From Allobosea sp. (GTDB lineage Bacteria > Pseudomonadota > Alphaproteobacteria > Rhizobiales > Beijerinckiaceae): a stretch of DNA of 64,000 bases. Positions within the stretch are counted from its first letter, which is position 1; each line of letters opens with the position of its first letter. The translations under genes and the position numbers were made by a program. The stretch is taken from assembly GCF_017308015.1 (NCBI RefSeq), contig NZ_JAFKFW010000010.1, positions 62,001-126,000 of the forward strand, read 5' to 3'. This document shows positions 8,873 through 16,714 of the stretch, piece after piece. The notes beneath the pieces were generated by a model, which was not told where the DNA came from, ran no database searches, and worked only from the letters and a program-made list of their open reading frames with translations.

Positions 8873-9637
8873 TCAGCCGAGAAGATGCAGCTCGCGCGCA
8901 CCGTCATAGACGAGCTTCGTGCCCACCAGCAGCAGGAGCCAGTAGACGATGCCGTAAAAGCGCTCCGCGGGCACGCGCCGGATCAGCCAGACCCCGGCGA
9001 AGGTCGCCGCGACCGCAAAGGGGAGCAGCGCTGCGGAGGCGAGCAGGTTCTGGCCGTTGAGCTGGCCGAGCGCGAGATAGGGCACGAGCTTCACCAGATT
9101 CATCGCGGCGAAGAAAACCGCGCCCGTGCCGACGAAGACGGCGGGCTTCAGCCTCTGCGGCATGACGTAGATCTGGAAGGGCGGGCCGCCGGCATGGGCG
9201 ACCATGCTGGTGAAGCCGCAGACGAAACCCCAGAGGCTGCCGCCGCTCCAGTTCGCTTGCGTGGCGACTGCAGGCTTCCTGCCGTCGCTCAGCATGCGGC
9301 GCAGGGCGAAGCCGACCGAGATCAGCCCGACCGCGAGCACGACGGCGGCGTCCGAGACCTTCGCGGCCAGAAGGTAGCCCATGAGAATGCCAAGCAGGGC
9401 GCCGGGCGCCAGCGTCGCGAGATTACGGCGGTCGAAATCGCGGCGATAGGACCAGACCGAGACGACATCCTGTGCGATGAGGAGGGGCAGCATGATCGCA
9501 GCCGCCGTCACCGGCGAGACCACCAGCGCCATCAAGGGCAGGGAAAGCAGGCCGAGCCCGGAGAAGCCGCCCTTGGCGAGGCCGGTCATGACGACGGCCG
9601 GCACCATGGCGGCGAAGAAGAGCAGGTCAAAGGGCAT
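8873..9637 (-). CDS. TSUP-family permease (TauE/SafE-like)
   Basis: 254 residues, about eight hydrophobic helices. The N-terminal half carries GLAKGGFSGLGLLSLPLMALV and the second half GFTSMVAHAGGPPFQIY, the two inverted-repeat signature loops of the sulfite exporter TauE/SafE family. These inner-membrane carriers move sulfite, sulfoacetate or similar organic anions; the substrate here is unknown. It sits between two acyl-CoA synthetase genes, which hints at carboxylate or organosulfur metabolism, but this is only context. No clear Shine-Dalgarno before the ATG at 9637, so the start could be a few codons further in. Confidence 0.9.
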   Translation of the reverse strand: MPFDLLFFAAMVPAVVMTGLAKGGFSGLGLLSLPLMALVVSPVTAAAIMLPLLIAQDVVSVWSYRRDFDRRNLATLAPGALLGILMGYLLAAKVSDAAVVLAVGLISVGFALRRMLSDGRKPAVATQANWSGGSLWGFVCGFTSMVAHAGGPPFQIYVMPQRLKPAVFVGTGAVFFAAMNLVKLVPYLALGQLNGQNLLASAALLPFAVAATFAGVWLIRRVPAERFYGIVYWLLLLVGTKLVYDGARELHLLG

Positions 9638-9810
9638 GTGGTACTGCGTCGCAGGGCCGGGAAATGCAGGTCGGGGTCGGCGAAAGTCTTAAGGCAGAGC
9701 GCTTGCGCCGGGCGTGGGGAAGAGCGCAGGATTCTGCGCAAAACCAGCCCCGCCATTGCCGGCTCGCCACGGGGCTTTAGGCTGAAACCCGGCGCAGAGG
9801 AACGCTTGCG

Positions 9811-11742
9811 ATGAATGGCTCCCATGCGGCGCCCGCCCGCTCAGAAGGCTATCATGAGACCTATGCCCGCTGGCGGGCTGATCCGGATGACTACTGGCTC
9901 GACATCGCGCGGGCCATCGACTGGATCAAGCCGCCCGAGAAGGCCTTCGATCCGGCCGCCGGCATCTATGGGCGCTGGTTCCCGGATGCGACCTGCAACA
10001 CCTGCTTCAACGCGCTCGACCGGCATGTGCGAGACGGCCGTGGCGAGCAGGCGGCGCTGATCTATGACAGCCCGGTCACCGCGACCAAGGCGACCTATAC
10101 CTATGCTGAGATGCTGGAGGAGGTGGCGACGCTCGCCGCCGTCCTGCAGGATCTCGGCGTCGGCAAGGGTGACCGCGTCATCATCTACATGCCGATGGTG
10201 CCGGAAGCGGCCTTCGCCATGCTGGCCTGCGCCCGGATCGGCGCCGTACATTCGGTGGTGTTCGGCGGTTTCGCGGCCAAGGAACTGGCGACGCGCATCG
10301 ACGATGCCGAGCCCAAGGTGATCCTGACCGCGACCTGCGGCATCGAGCCGACGCGCGTGGTCGAGTACAAGCCCTTGCTCGACGGCGCGATCGAGATGGC
10401 CCGGCACAAGCCGCAGGCCTGCGTCGTGCTGCAGCGGCCGCAGGCCGACGCCTCCATGCATGTGACCCGCGACAGGAACTGGCGCACGCTGGTTGCCGCC
10501 GCCAAGGCGGCCGGGCGCAAGGCGGAATGCGTCGAGGTCGCGGCGACCGATCCGCTCTACATTCTCTACACCTCCGGCACGACCGGCCGGCCCAAGGGCG
10601 TGGTCCGCGACAATGGCGGGCACATGGTCGTGCTCAAGGCGACGATGGACCAGCTCTTCGATGTCGGGCCGGGTGAGGTGATGTTCTGCGCTTCCGATGT
10701 CGGCTGGGTCGTCGGTCACGGCTATATCGTCTATGCGCCCTTGATTCAGGGCGCGACCAGCGTGCTCTACGAGGGCAAGCCGGTCGGCACGCCCGATCCC
10801 GGCGCCTTCTGGCGGGTGATCGCCGAGCATGGCGCCAAGGTGCTGTTCACGGCGCCGACCGCCTTCCGCGCCATCCGCAAGGAGGACCCGGAGGGCAACT
10901 ATCTCGCCGGGCACGATCTCTCGCGCTTCAAGGCGCTGTTCCTCGCCGGCGAGCGGGCTGATCCCGAGACCCTGAAATGGGCGGAGGCGATGCTCAAGGT
11001 GCCCGTCATCGATCATTGGTGGCAGACCGAGAGCGGCTCGCCGATCGTCGGCGATCCGCTGGGGCTCGGGCTCCTGCCGGTGAAGCACGGTTCGCCGACG
11101 GTGCCGCTGCCGGGCTGGGACGTGCAGTGCCTGGACGAAGGCGGGCGGCCGGTCGAGGCCGGCAAGATGGGCGCGATCGTACTGAAGCTGCCTTTGCCGC
11201 CCGGCGCGCTGCCGACGCTCTGGAACGACGATGCGCGTTTCAAGGAAGCGTATCTCGCGACCTATCCGGGCTTCTACAATACCTCGGATGCCGGGTTCAT
11301 CGATGCGGACGGCTATGTCTTCATCATGGGCCGCACCGACGACATCATCAATGTCGCCGGGCACCGGCTTTCGACCGGCGGCATGGAGGAGGTTCTGGCG
11401 GCGCATCCGGCGGTGGCGGAATGCGCGGTCGTCGGCATTCGCGACGCGCTCAAGGGTGAGCAGCCCTGCGGCTTCGTGGTGCTGAAGGCCGGCGCGACGG
11501 TCACGCCCGAGCAGGTCGAGAAGGAGCTGGTCGCGCTGGTGCGCGAGCGCATCGGGCCGGTGGCGGCGTTCAAGCTGGCACTGACGGTCGCCCGGTTGCC
11601 GAAGACGCGCTCCGGGAAGATCCTGCGGGCGACGATGAAGAAGATCGCCGATGGCGAGGATTACGCCGTGCCGGCGACGATCGAGGACACTGCCGTGCTC
11701 GGCGAGATCGGCACGGCGTTGAAGGGCAGGGGGATCGGGTAG
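9811..11742 (+). CDS. prpE: Propionyl-CoA synthetase
   Basis: 643 residues, the full length of the acetyl/propionyl-CoA synthetase family. The N-terminus (YHETYARWRADPDDYWLDIA) and the segment TYAEMLEEVATLAAVLQDLGVGKGDRV are as in PrpE. The P-loop YTSGTTGRPKGV starts at Tyr253 and is followed by VRDNGGHMVVLKATM, characteristic of PrpE/ACSS3 rather than acetyl-CoA synthetase. The WWQTESGSPI motif is present, and Lys603 in PKTRSGK is the catalytic lysine that is acetylated for control in this family. Transcribed divergently from the TSUP gene over a gap of about 170 bases. Acetyl-CoA synthetase is the alternative, less likely. Confidence 0.9.
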   Translation: MNGSHAAPARSEGYHETYARWRADPDDYWLDIARAIDWIKPPEKAFDPAAGIYGRWFPDATCNTCFNALDRHVRDGRGEQAALIYDSPVTATKATYTYAEMLEEVATLAAVLQDLGVGKGDRVIIYMPMVPEAAFAMLACARIGAVHSVVFGGFAAKELATRIDDAEPKVILTATCGIEPTRVVEYKPLLDGAIEMARHKPQACVVLQRPQADASMHVTRDRNWRTLVAAAKAAGRKAECVEVAATDPLYILYTSGTTGRPKGVVRDNGGHMVVLKATMDQLFDVGPGEVMFCASDVGWVVGHGYIVYAPLIQGATSVLYEGKPVGTPDPGAFWRVIAEHGAKVLFTAPTAFRAIRKEDPEGNYLAGHDLSRFKALFLAGERADPETLKWAEAMLKVPVIDHWWQTESGSPIVGDPLGLGLLPVKHGSPTVPLPGWDVQCLDEGGRPVEAGKMGAIVLKLPLPPGALPTLWNDDARFKEAYLATYPGFYNTSDAGFIDADGYVFIMGRTDDIINVAGHRLSTGGMEEVLAAHPAVAECAVVGIRDALKGEQPCGFVVLKAGATVTPEQVEKELVALVRERIGPVAAFKLALTVARLPKTRSGKILRATMKKIADGEDYAVPATIEDTAVLGEIGTALKGRGIG

Positions 11743-11763
11743 CGGCCGGCTGTTCGGGAGAGG

Positions 11764-12654
11764 CTAGTACGCGATTGCCGCGCCGTTCCAGCTCAGCAGG
11801 CGCTCCGGCACGTCGAGGCGCATCAGGTCCTCGCCGATCAGCAAGGCGCCGGCATAGCCCGCAGCCCGGACTTCGCGGGCGAGCGCGGCGGTGTCGGCAT
11901 TGGGCGGCACCAGATGGGTCAGCGCCAGCGCCTGGGCTCGGGTCCGCATGGCTAGGCCTGCCACGACAGCGGGTGTCATGTGGTAGCTCTCGACTGCCGC
12001 GACGGTCGCGGCCGAGCGAACGCCGGCGACGACGGGCATCTGGCTGGCGATGAAGACCTCGCAGATCAGGAGGTCGCATCCGAGGGCCTGCGTCTCCAGC
12101 GAAGGGGTAAGGCGGGTGTCGCCCGAAAAGACGATGCGGGCACCGCCATACGACAGGGCCAGGCCGAAAGCGGGCTCGACCGGGCGGTGATCGACGAGGA
12201 AGGCTTCGACCGAGAGACCGCCGAGGCCCGAGACCGGGCCTTCGCGCAATTCCTCGAAGACGACTTCCAACCCGGTCGCATCGGGCCGCTTCTCGAAGGC
12301 GATGCGCAGGGAGCGTTCGCGCTCGAAGGCGGCATATTGCGCGCGGAGATTGGAGAGTGCGGGCGCCGGGGCGAGGACGCGCCAGGGCCTGGCGCGACCC
12401 TGGTGCCAGGAGGAGATCACGAGCTGGTAGAAATCGACCAGATGGTCGGAATGCTCGTGCGTGACGATCAGGGCGTCGATATCGGCGCCGCGCGTGCCGG
12501 CCGCGACGAGGCGCTGGCTGACACCCGAGCCGCAATCGATCAGCAGCTTGCGGCCGGCCGCCTCGACGAGATGCGAGGGGCCGGCGCGGCGCAGGCTGAC
12601 GGGCGGAGCACCGGTGCCGAGGAAGGTGAAGGCGAGGCCGTCCAAGCTCGACAT
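11764..12654 (-). CDS. MBL-fold metallo-hydrolase (RNase Z/arylsulfatase-like)
   Basis: 296 residues. Starts with FTFLGTGAPPVSLRRAGPS, then the zinc ligand motif HEHSDH at residues 66-71, a later FSGDTRLTPS (metal-bridging Asp) and a C-terminal LTHLVPP motif, the layout of the ElaC/arylsulfatase branch of the metallo-beta-lactamase superfamily. The true substrate is not predictable; it is unlikely to be the tRNA-processing RNase Z because the exosite arm is missing. It is 25 bases downstream of trcR on the same strand, so probably co-transcribed with it. Confidence 0.9.
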   Translation of the reverse strand: MSSLDGLAFTFLGTGAPPVSLRRAGPSHLVEAAGRKLLIDCGSGVSQRLVAAGTRGADIDALIVTHEHSDHLVDFYQLVISSWHQGRARPWRVLAPAPALSNLRAQYAAFERERSLRIAFEKRPDATGLEVVFEELREGPVSGLGGLSVEAFLVDHRPVEPAFGLALSYGGARIVFSGDTRLTPSLETQALGCDLLICEVFIASQMPVVAGVRSAATVAAVESYHMTPAVVAGLAMRTRAQALALTHLVPPNADTAALAREVRAAGYAGALLIGEDLMRLDVPERLLSWNGAAIAY

Positions 12655-12679
12655 CCGCAGCGTCCGTATCGAGGGGCTC

Positions 12680-13408
12680 TTACTCGTCGTCTTCTTCGTC
12701 GGCCGGACGCTTCATCTGCTTCAGCTTGGCGAAGACGGAATCGACGTCGATCGCGGCTTCCTCCTCGCGCTTCGGCCGGCTCATGTCGGCGAAGGGCTGG
12801 CTCTCGCTGCGCGCGGGCTCCGGAGCGATCGCCTCTTCCACCGTGAGCAGGGTCGAGCCGGCCTCGGCCAGCGCGGCCGGGCGGTCCTTGGCGGCGCGGC
12901 CGACTTCGAAATCGAGATCGATCTGCGAGCACAGGCCGAGGCTGACCGGGTCGATCGGGGTCAGCGACTGGGCGTTCCAGTGGGTGCGGTCGCGGATCTG
13001 CGCGATGGTGGACTTGGTCGTGCCGATCAGGCGGATGATCTGCGCGTCCTTGAGTTCGGGATGGTTGCGCAGCAGCCAGAGGATGGCGTTCGGACGGTCC
13101 TGGCGCTTCGAGACCGGGGTGTAGCGCGGACCCTTGGTGCGCTTGATCTCCGGTACCTTCACCTTGCGCTCGGCGAGCTTGAGATGGTGGTTCGGGTTCT
13201 TGGCGGCGCGCTCCAGCTCCTCGCGGGTGAGCTGGCCGGAGGTGATCGGGTCTAGGCCCTTGATGCCGGCGGCGACTTCACCGTCCGCGATGCCGCGCAC
13301 CTCCAGCGGGTGCAGCTTGCAGAACTCGGCGATCTGCTCGAACGTCAGCGAAGTGTTCTCGACCAGCCAGACCGCGGTGGCCTTGGGCATCAGCGGGGTT
13401 TGTGACAC
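12680..13408 (-). CDS. trcR: Cell-cycle transcriptional regulator TrcR (DUF1013)
   Basis: 242 residues with the alphaproteobacterial DUF1013 core: AVWLVENTSLTFEQIAEFC, HPLEVRGIADGEVA, then a helix-turn-helix-like part near residues 115-145 (IIRLIGTTKSTIAQIRDR). In Caulobacter this family was described as an essential regulator that influences ctrA transcription; that role is from the literature, not from this sequence. The last 60 residues are acidic and low-complexity (ending EEDDE), usual for the family. First gene of a pair with the MBL hydrolase. Confidence 0.9.
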   Translation of the reverse strand: MSQTPLMPKATAVWLVENTSLTFEQIAEFCKLHPLEVRGIADGEVAAGIKGLDPITSGQLTREELERAAKNPNHHLKLAERKVKVPEIKRTKGPRYTPVSKRQDRPNAILWLLRNHPELKDAQIIRLIGTTKSTIAQIRDRTHWNAQSLTPIDPVSLGLCSQIDLDFEVGRAAKDRPAALAEAGSTLLTVEEAIAPEPARSESQPFADMSRPKREEEAAIDVDSVFAKLKQMKRPADEEDDE

Positions 13409-13602
13409 GGGATGGTCTCCTGTTCGCCTTCGCGCCGCCGCTCGCAGGGGCTCTCAAAGGCAGGGTCGCGGACAATAGCTCTCATGCGCCGACCGGCCTC
13501 CCCGGCCGGCCATCCAAATCATCGACGATGAGCAGGATGGCGCGCCTTATAGGCGAGGGCGGGGCCAGTGTCCATGAAAAGCAGCGTGATGCACCGCTGC
13601 CG

Positions 13603-14118
13603 CTATTGGGATGAAGCTCTGAACAAGGGCCAGAAGAAGACCCCCCACTTTCTGGCGCTCGGGTCATTCGCGCAGTTGTAGTAGTTAGGCCCGAAATAGG
13701 GATCGTATTTTTTCCACTTGGCCCAGATGTCGATGTGCCTGTACCCGTAGGCTACGATACCCTCTACGCCGTTCAGTTTTTCATTGGCCTTATGGGCGGG
13801 GATAACCGATGGCGATCCATGCCTTCCGGTCAAGTAAACGACCATGTCGATGGTCGAGAATATATACAGGAACCCATCGCCGCCTTGCAGTGTGCGCGGA
13901 ACACCACCCTTGATCATCTTGGGGTTCGAATACCTCTCCACGTCCTGAATCTGGGCGCCACCTCTGTTCATCGCGTAGCAGAGTTGGGATGCGCATGTTT
14001 CACGCCCCGCCATGAACTTTGCGAAGTCTCCGCCGACTTTTTCCCTTAGGCCTTTTCCCGGCACGTGGTTGGGCGTTAACCGCTCAAGATTGGGAAGCCG
14101 TACCATGTCGTAGACCAT
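13603..14118 (-). CDS. Tae4-like peptidoglycan amidase (orphan type VI effector family)
   Basis: 171 residues, with GGAGAG well placed before the ATG at 14118. I match it to the Tae4 family of NlpC/P60-like amidases that cut the D-Glu-mDAP peptide bond. The order of elements agrees: VGG (28-30); a helix TCASQLCYAMNRGG with candidate nucleophile Cys42 (family NACPIRMSYVLN); GFLYIFSTIDMVVYL (family YIYRVxDMxxYL); then GIVAYGYRHIDIW with candidate His128 (family GHVTLW), Asp130, and Cys149 before a conserved AND-P. There is no signal peptide, as expected for a delivered effector. No immunity gene or secretion gene is nearby. Base composition is visibly more AT-rich than its neighbours, suggesting transfer. 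Activity is inferred. Confidence 0.72.
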   Translation of the reverse strand: MVYDMVRLPNLERLTPNHVPGKGLREKVGGDFAKFMAGRETCASQLCYAMNRGGAQIQDVERYSNPKMIKGGVPRTLQGGDGFLYIFSTIDMVVYLTGRHGSPSVIPAHKANEKLNGVEGIVAYGYRHIDIWAKWKKYDPYFGPNYYNCANDPSARKWGVFFWPLFRASSQ

Positions 14119-14314
14119 GAGTTCTCTCCATCTGCGAGGCTAGGGGCAGCCTGACAGATGCCTGGTCGGACGCGTCCTCGAAATGATGGAGAGACGAGCG
14201 GCCCTTCGAGAGAAAGGGCGTTTCACGATTGCCGGCGGACCGCCGGATGCCACGGTTGCGACGCAGCCCGTCAAGCCTTGGATGGCTTCTGCTTCGCCGA
14301 GAGAAGATGGTTGT

Positions 14315-15313
14315 TCACACCGTCAGTACGATCTTGCCGATATGGGCGCTGGATTCCATCAGACGATGGGCCTGCGCCGCCTGCACCAGCGGGAAGGTCG
14401 AGTGGATCAGTGGCTTGCAGCGCCCGGCCTCCAGCAGCGGCCAGACCTTGGCGTGCAGCTCCGCGGCGATGGCGGCCTTCTCGGGCACGGTACGCGGGCG
14501 CAAGGTCGAGCCGGTATGGATCAGGCGCTTAAATATGAGACGGCTGAAATTGACCGTGGCCTTGGGGCCGTTGAGGAAGGCGATCTGGACGATGCGGCCC
14601 TGATCGGCAGCCAGTTCGTAATTGCGGTCGATATAGTCGCCGCCGACCATGTCGAGGATCAGGTCGGTGCCGCGCCCGCCGGTCATGGCCTTGCCCGCCG
14701 TGACGAAATCCTCGGTGCGGTAGTTGATGGCGTGGTCGGCGCCGAGCTCGAGGCAGGCGGCGCATTTCTCGTCGGAGCCGGCGGTGGCGATGACGGTGGC
14801 GCCGAATGCCTTGGCGAGCTGGATCGCCGTGGTGCCGATGCCCGACGAGCCGCCATGGACGAGGAAGCTCTCCCCCTCCTGAAGGCGGCCGCGCTGGAAG
14901 ACATTGGTCCAGACGGTGAAGAAGGTCTCGGGGATCGCCCCGGCCTCGGTGAGCGTCAGGCCCTTGGGGGCGGGTAGGGCATTGCTCTCGTCGACGACCG
15001 CATACTCGGCATAGCCGCCGCCGGCGACGAGGGCACAGACGGCCGCGCCCACCGGAAAGCGACTGGCGCCTTCACCCTGCGCCACCACCGTGCCGGCGAA
15101 TTCGAGGCCGGGTATGTCGGAGGCGCCGGGCGGCGGATTGTAGCCGCCCTGACGCTGCAGGACGTCGGGACGATTGACGCCGGCTGCCGCGATGGCGACG
15201 AGGATCTGGCCGGGGCCGGGCTTCGGTACCGGACGTGTCTCCGGCCTGAGGACTTCCGGGCCGCCGGGTGCCGCCATGCCGATCGCCGTCATCGTCTCGG
15301 GAATGGTCGTCAT
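14315..15313 (-). CDS. NAD(P)H:quinone oxidoreductase, zinc-independent MDR family
   Basis: 332 residues from the ATG at 15313, preceded by GAGGAGG. Medium-chain dehydrogenase/reductase of the quinone oxidoreductase (QOR/PIG3) type, which reduces quinones or similar carbonyls with NADPH. VNRPDVLQRQGGYNPPPGAS and PGLEFAGTV are typical PIG3 motifs. The nucleotide-fold loop HGGSSGIGTTAIQLAKAFG lies at about residues 153-171. No structural zinc Cys cluster is present, as expected. Divergent from the DUF1192 gene 90 bases away, an arrangement I recall from other Hyphomicrobiales. Confidence 0.92.
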   Translation of the reverse strand: MTTIPETMTAIGMAAPGGPEVLRPETRPVPKPGPGQILVAIAAAGVNRPDVLQRQGGYNPPPGASDIPGLEFAGTVVAQGEGASRFPVGAAVCALVAGGGYAEYAVVDESNALPAPKGLTLTEAGAIPETFFTVWTNVFQRGRLQEGESFLVHGGSSGIGTTAIQLAKAFGATVIATAGSDEKCAACLELGADHAINYRTEDFVTAGKAMTGGRGTDLILDMVGGDYIDRNYELAADQGRIVQIAFLNGPKATVNFSRLIFKRLIHTGSTLRPRTVPEKAAIAAELHAKVWPLLEAGRCKPLIHSTFPLVQAAQAHRLMESSAHIGKIVLTV

Positions 15314-15403
15314 GGTTTCCTCCTCGATTGGTGCGTCGCAGCGTGACTGCGTTCGAAACTTGGGTAGCGTGCCGCGCGCAGTTTGAGCAGATGCGAGGCC
15401 GCC

Positions 15404-15604
15404 ATGTCGATATTCCCGGAGGACGATCGCCCCAAGCCGAAGAGCGTGCATGAGATCGGGCAGGATCTTTCGATGCTGTCGCTGGCCGAGATCGACGAGC
15501 GCATCGCGGCGCTCAAGGCCGAGATCGAACGCCTGATCGAGACGCGGGCGCGCAAGGATGCCTCGCGCTCGGCGGCGGATGCGTTCTTCCGCAAGCCGGC
15601 CTGA
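15404..15604 (+). CDS. DUF1192 small protein
   Basis: 66 residues from the ATG at 15404 (GAGG seven bases upstream); a TTG 21 bases earlier is in frame but has no binding site. Sequence MSIFPEDDRPKPKSVHEIGQ, then LSLAEIDERIAALKAEIERL, matches DUF1192: a short acidic/proline N-terminus followed by one amphipathic helix. Function unknown; the family is restricted mainly to alphaproteobacteria. Followed by a structured non-coding stretch that may derive from its 3' untranslated region. Confidence 0.88.
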   Translation: MSIFPEDDRPKPKSVHEIGQDLSMLSLAEIDERIAALKAEIERLIETRARKDASRSAADAFFRKPA

Positions 15605-15620
15605 AAAAGCGTCAAAAAGA

Positions 15621-15641
15621 AACGCCCGTTTACCGGGCGTT
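15621..15641 (+). other. Hairpin downstream of DUF1192 gene
   Basis: Perfect 8-bp stem AACGCCCG (15621-15628) with CGGGCGTT (15634-15641) and a 5-base loop, 17 bases after the stop codon. Only weakly T-rich afterwards, so an mRNA 3'-end stabiliser or weak terminator is more likely than a strong terminator. Confidence 0.5.
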
Positions 15642-15660
15642 AATGATTCCAAAGTATGAA

Positions 15661-15758
15661 TCGCATCATCCAGTTTGTCTGGATGTCGAGTGGCTCCTGC
15701 CCACTCTGTTTGACGCCTCCCTGTTGACCTTCGAGCCGCCCTTGGCGGCTCTTTTTTT
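15661..15758 (+). ncRNA. Candidate trans-acting small RNA with three hairpins
   Basis: Three consecutive perfect hairpins on the + strand: CATCCAG/CTGGATG (15667-15685), GAGTGG/CCACTC (15688-15706, loop CTCCTGC), and GAGCCGCC/GGCGGCTC (15733-15751) followed by seven T. The loop CTCCT and the linker GCCTCCC (15714-15720) are both anti-Shine-Dalgarno sequences, as in the exposed pairing regions of rhizobial small RNAs of the alpha-r type. No open reading frame fits. A possible -10 is TATGAA at 15655-15660, but no good -35 is visible, so it could be cut from the DUF1192 transcript. The 5' end is a guess. Confidence 0.55.
15733..15758 (+). terminator. Strong Rho-independent terminator
   Basis: 8-bp GC-rich stem (15733-15740 with 15744-15751), CTT loop, then TTTTTTT at 15752-15758. 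It ends the candidate small RNA, and possibly the DUF1192 transcript. Confidence 0.9.
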
Positions 15759-15848
15759 GTCTGCGCCGTTCCCTTGCGTCGGCCGGTCGGCTCAATCTTG
15801 TGGAGCCGCCTGCCTTGTTGTCGCCACAGCGGTTTAGCCTCGTTAAGG

Positions 15849-15863
15849 TTAACAGCACCTTAC
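15849..15863 (+). promoter_or_regulatory. CtrA-box-like site upstream of rcdA
   Basis: TTAA-CAGCACC-TTAC, one mismatch from the CtrA consensus TTAA-N7-TTAA, 101 bases before the rcdA start; a further TTAA lies at 15843-15846. In Caulobacter and Sinorhizobium rcdA has been tied to CtrA control, which makes the site plausible, but a 7-of-8 match can occur by chance. Confidence 0.4.
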
Positions 15864-15963
15864 CGGCGCTGGAAACCATGATCGGCGCTATCCTTGCGAC
15901 ATCGGCGAGCATATCCGTGCCGCGTTCCAGAGGCGCACGGGTTTGTGCCGATGGGAGACACCA

Positions 15964-16494
15964 ATGAACGACGCCCAGTTGCTCGATCCGCAGACGGAAG
16001 AGGGCGCGATTTCCTTTGCACGGGGCTTCGTGCGCTCCGAGGCCTTCATGCTGCTGTTTCGCGAGGGAATGGGACTGGTCGAGCAGACGGCCGGCTATCT
16101 CGATGGCGACGGGCGCAAGGATGCCGCCGCGCTGCCGCGTGATGCCTCGCTGACCTATGCCACCGAAAGCATGCGCCTGACGACGCGCCTGATGCAGATC
16201 GCCTCCTGGCTGCTGGTCCAGCGAGCCGTCGCCGAAGGCGAACTCACCGCCGAGCAGGCCCGCACCGAGCACAACAAGGTCAAGATGGGCGACCCGATGC
16301 CGGCCCCGGCCGCACATGTCGTGGCGCAACTGCCCGAGCGGCTGCGCGACCTGATGGCGCATTCCTTCCGCCTGCAGGAGCGCATCCGCCATCTCGAGGG
16401 CCAGATGTCCGGTGCTGCGCCTGTCCGCGCGAGCGTAAACCCCGTGTTGAACCAGCTCGCCAGTCTGGAAGCACGGCTGGGTTTCGGGCGGTAA
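15964..16494 (+). CDS. rcdA: Protease adaptor RcdA (DUF1465)
   Basis: 176 residues from the ATG at 15964 (GGGAGA upstream). Matches DUF1465: FARGFVRSEAFMLLFREGMGLVE, a middle SLTYATESMRLTTRLMQIASWLL, and a C-terminal basic helix LRDLMAHSFRLQERIRHLEGQM. In Caulobacter RcdA works with CpdR and PopA to bring CtrA to ClpXP for degradation; that role is transferred from the family. The gene is monocistronic and has a CtrA-like box upstream. Note that TrcR, another CtrA-circuit protein, is encoded 2.6 kb away. Confidence 0.88.
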   Translation: MNDAQLLDPQTEEGAISFARGFVRSEAFMLLFREGMGLVEQTAGYLDGDGRKDAAALPRDASLTYATESMRLTTRLMQIASWLLVQRAVAEGELTAEQARTEHNKVKMGDPMPAPAAHVVAQLPERLRDLMAHSFRLQERIRHLEGQMSGAAPVRASVNPVLNQLASLEARLGFGR

Positions 16495-16514
16495 GCGGCC
16501 TTCTCGAAAAGACA

Positions 16515-16613
16515 GCCGTCATGCCCGGGCGAAGCCCGGCGAAGGCCCGAGAATCTCATGGCGAGAGGGCGCTGGTTTGCGAGCTGCCCGGGTCAAGGCC
16601 CGGGCATGACGGC
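16515..16613. repeat. Long perfect inverted repeat of the GTCATGCCCGGGC type
   Basis: Two 16-bp arms, GCCGTCATGCCCGGGC (16515-16530) and its exact complement (16598-16613), separated by 67 bases. Inner sequence repeats GCCCGG and CCCGGG motifs, so nested structures are possible. It lies in the convergent gap between rcdA and rpmE. This is the style of dispersed palindromic repeats common in GC-rich alphaproteobacteria; a related element is at 58849-58895. Confidence 0.7.
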
Positions 16614-16648
16614 AAGAATGTCAAACCAGCAAGAAAGCCCAAAACGAA

Positions 16649-16672
16649 AAACCCGGCCGCGAGGCCGGGTTT
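16649..16672 (-). terminator. Rho-independent terminator of rpmE
   Basis: 10-bp stem AAACCCGGCC (16649-16658) with GGCCGGGTTT (16663-16672), GCGA loop. On the - strand it is followed by TTCGTTTTGGG, so it serves rpmE. Confidence 0.8.
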
Positions 16673-16714
16673 CTTGTAGGAGATCAATGACGGCGGCGCC
16701 CGAGCGCCGCAACA

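Noticed and set aside
8885-9814. 309-codon open frame on the + strand over the TSUP gene
   Set aside because: Antisense to a membrane protein whose own frame has the family motifs; the antisense peptide is Arg/His/Gly-rich noise.
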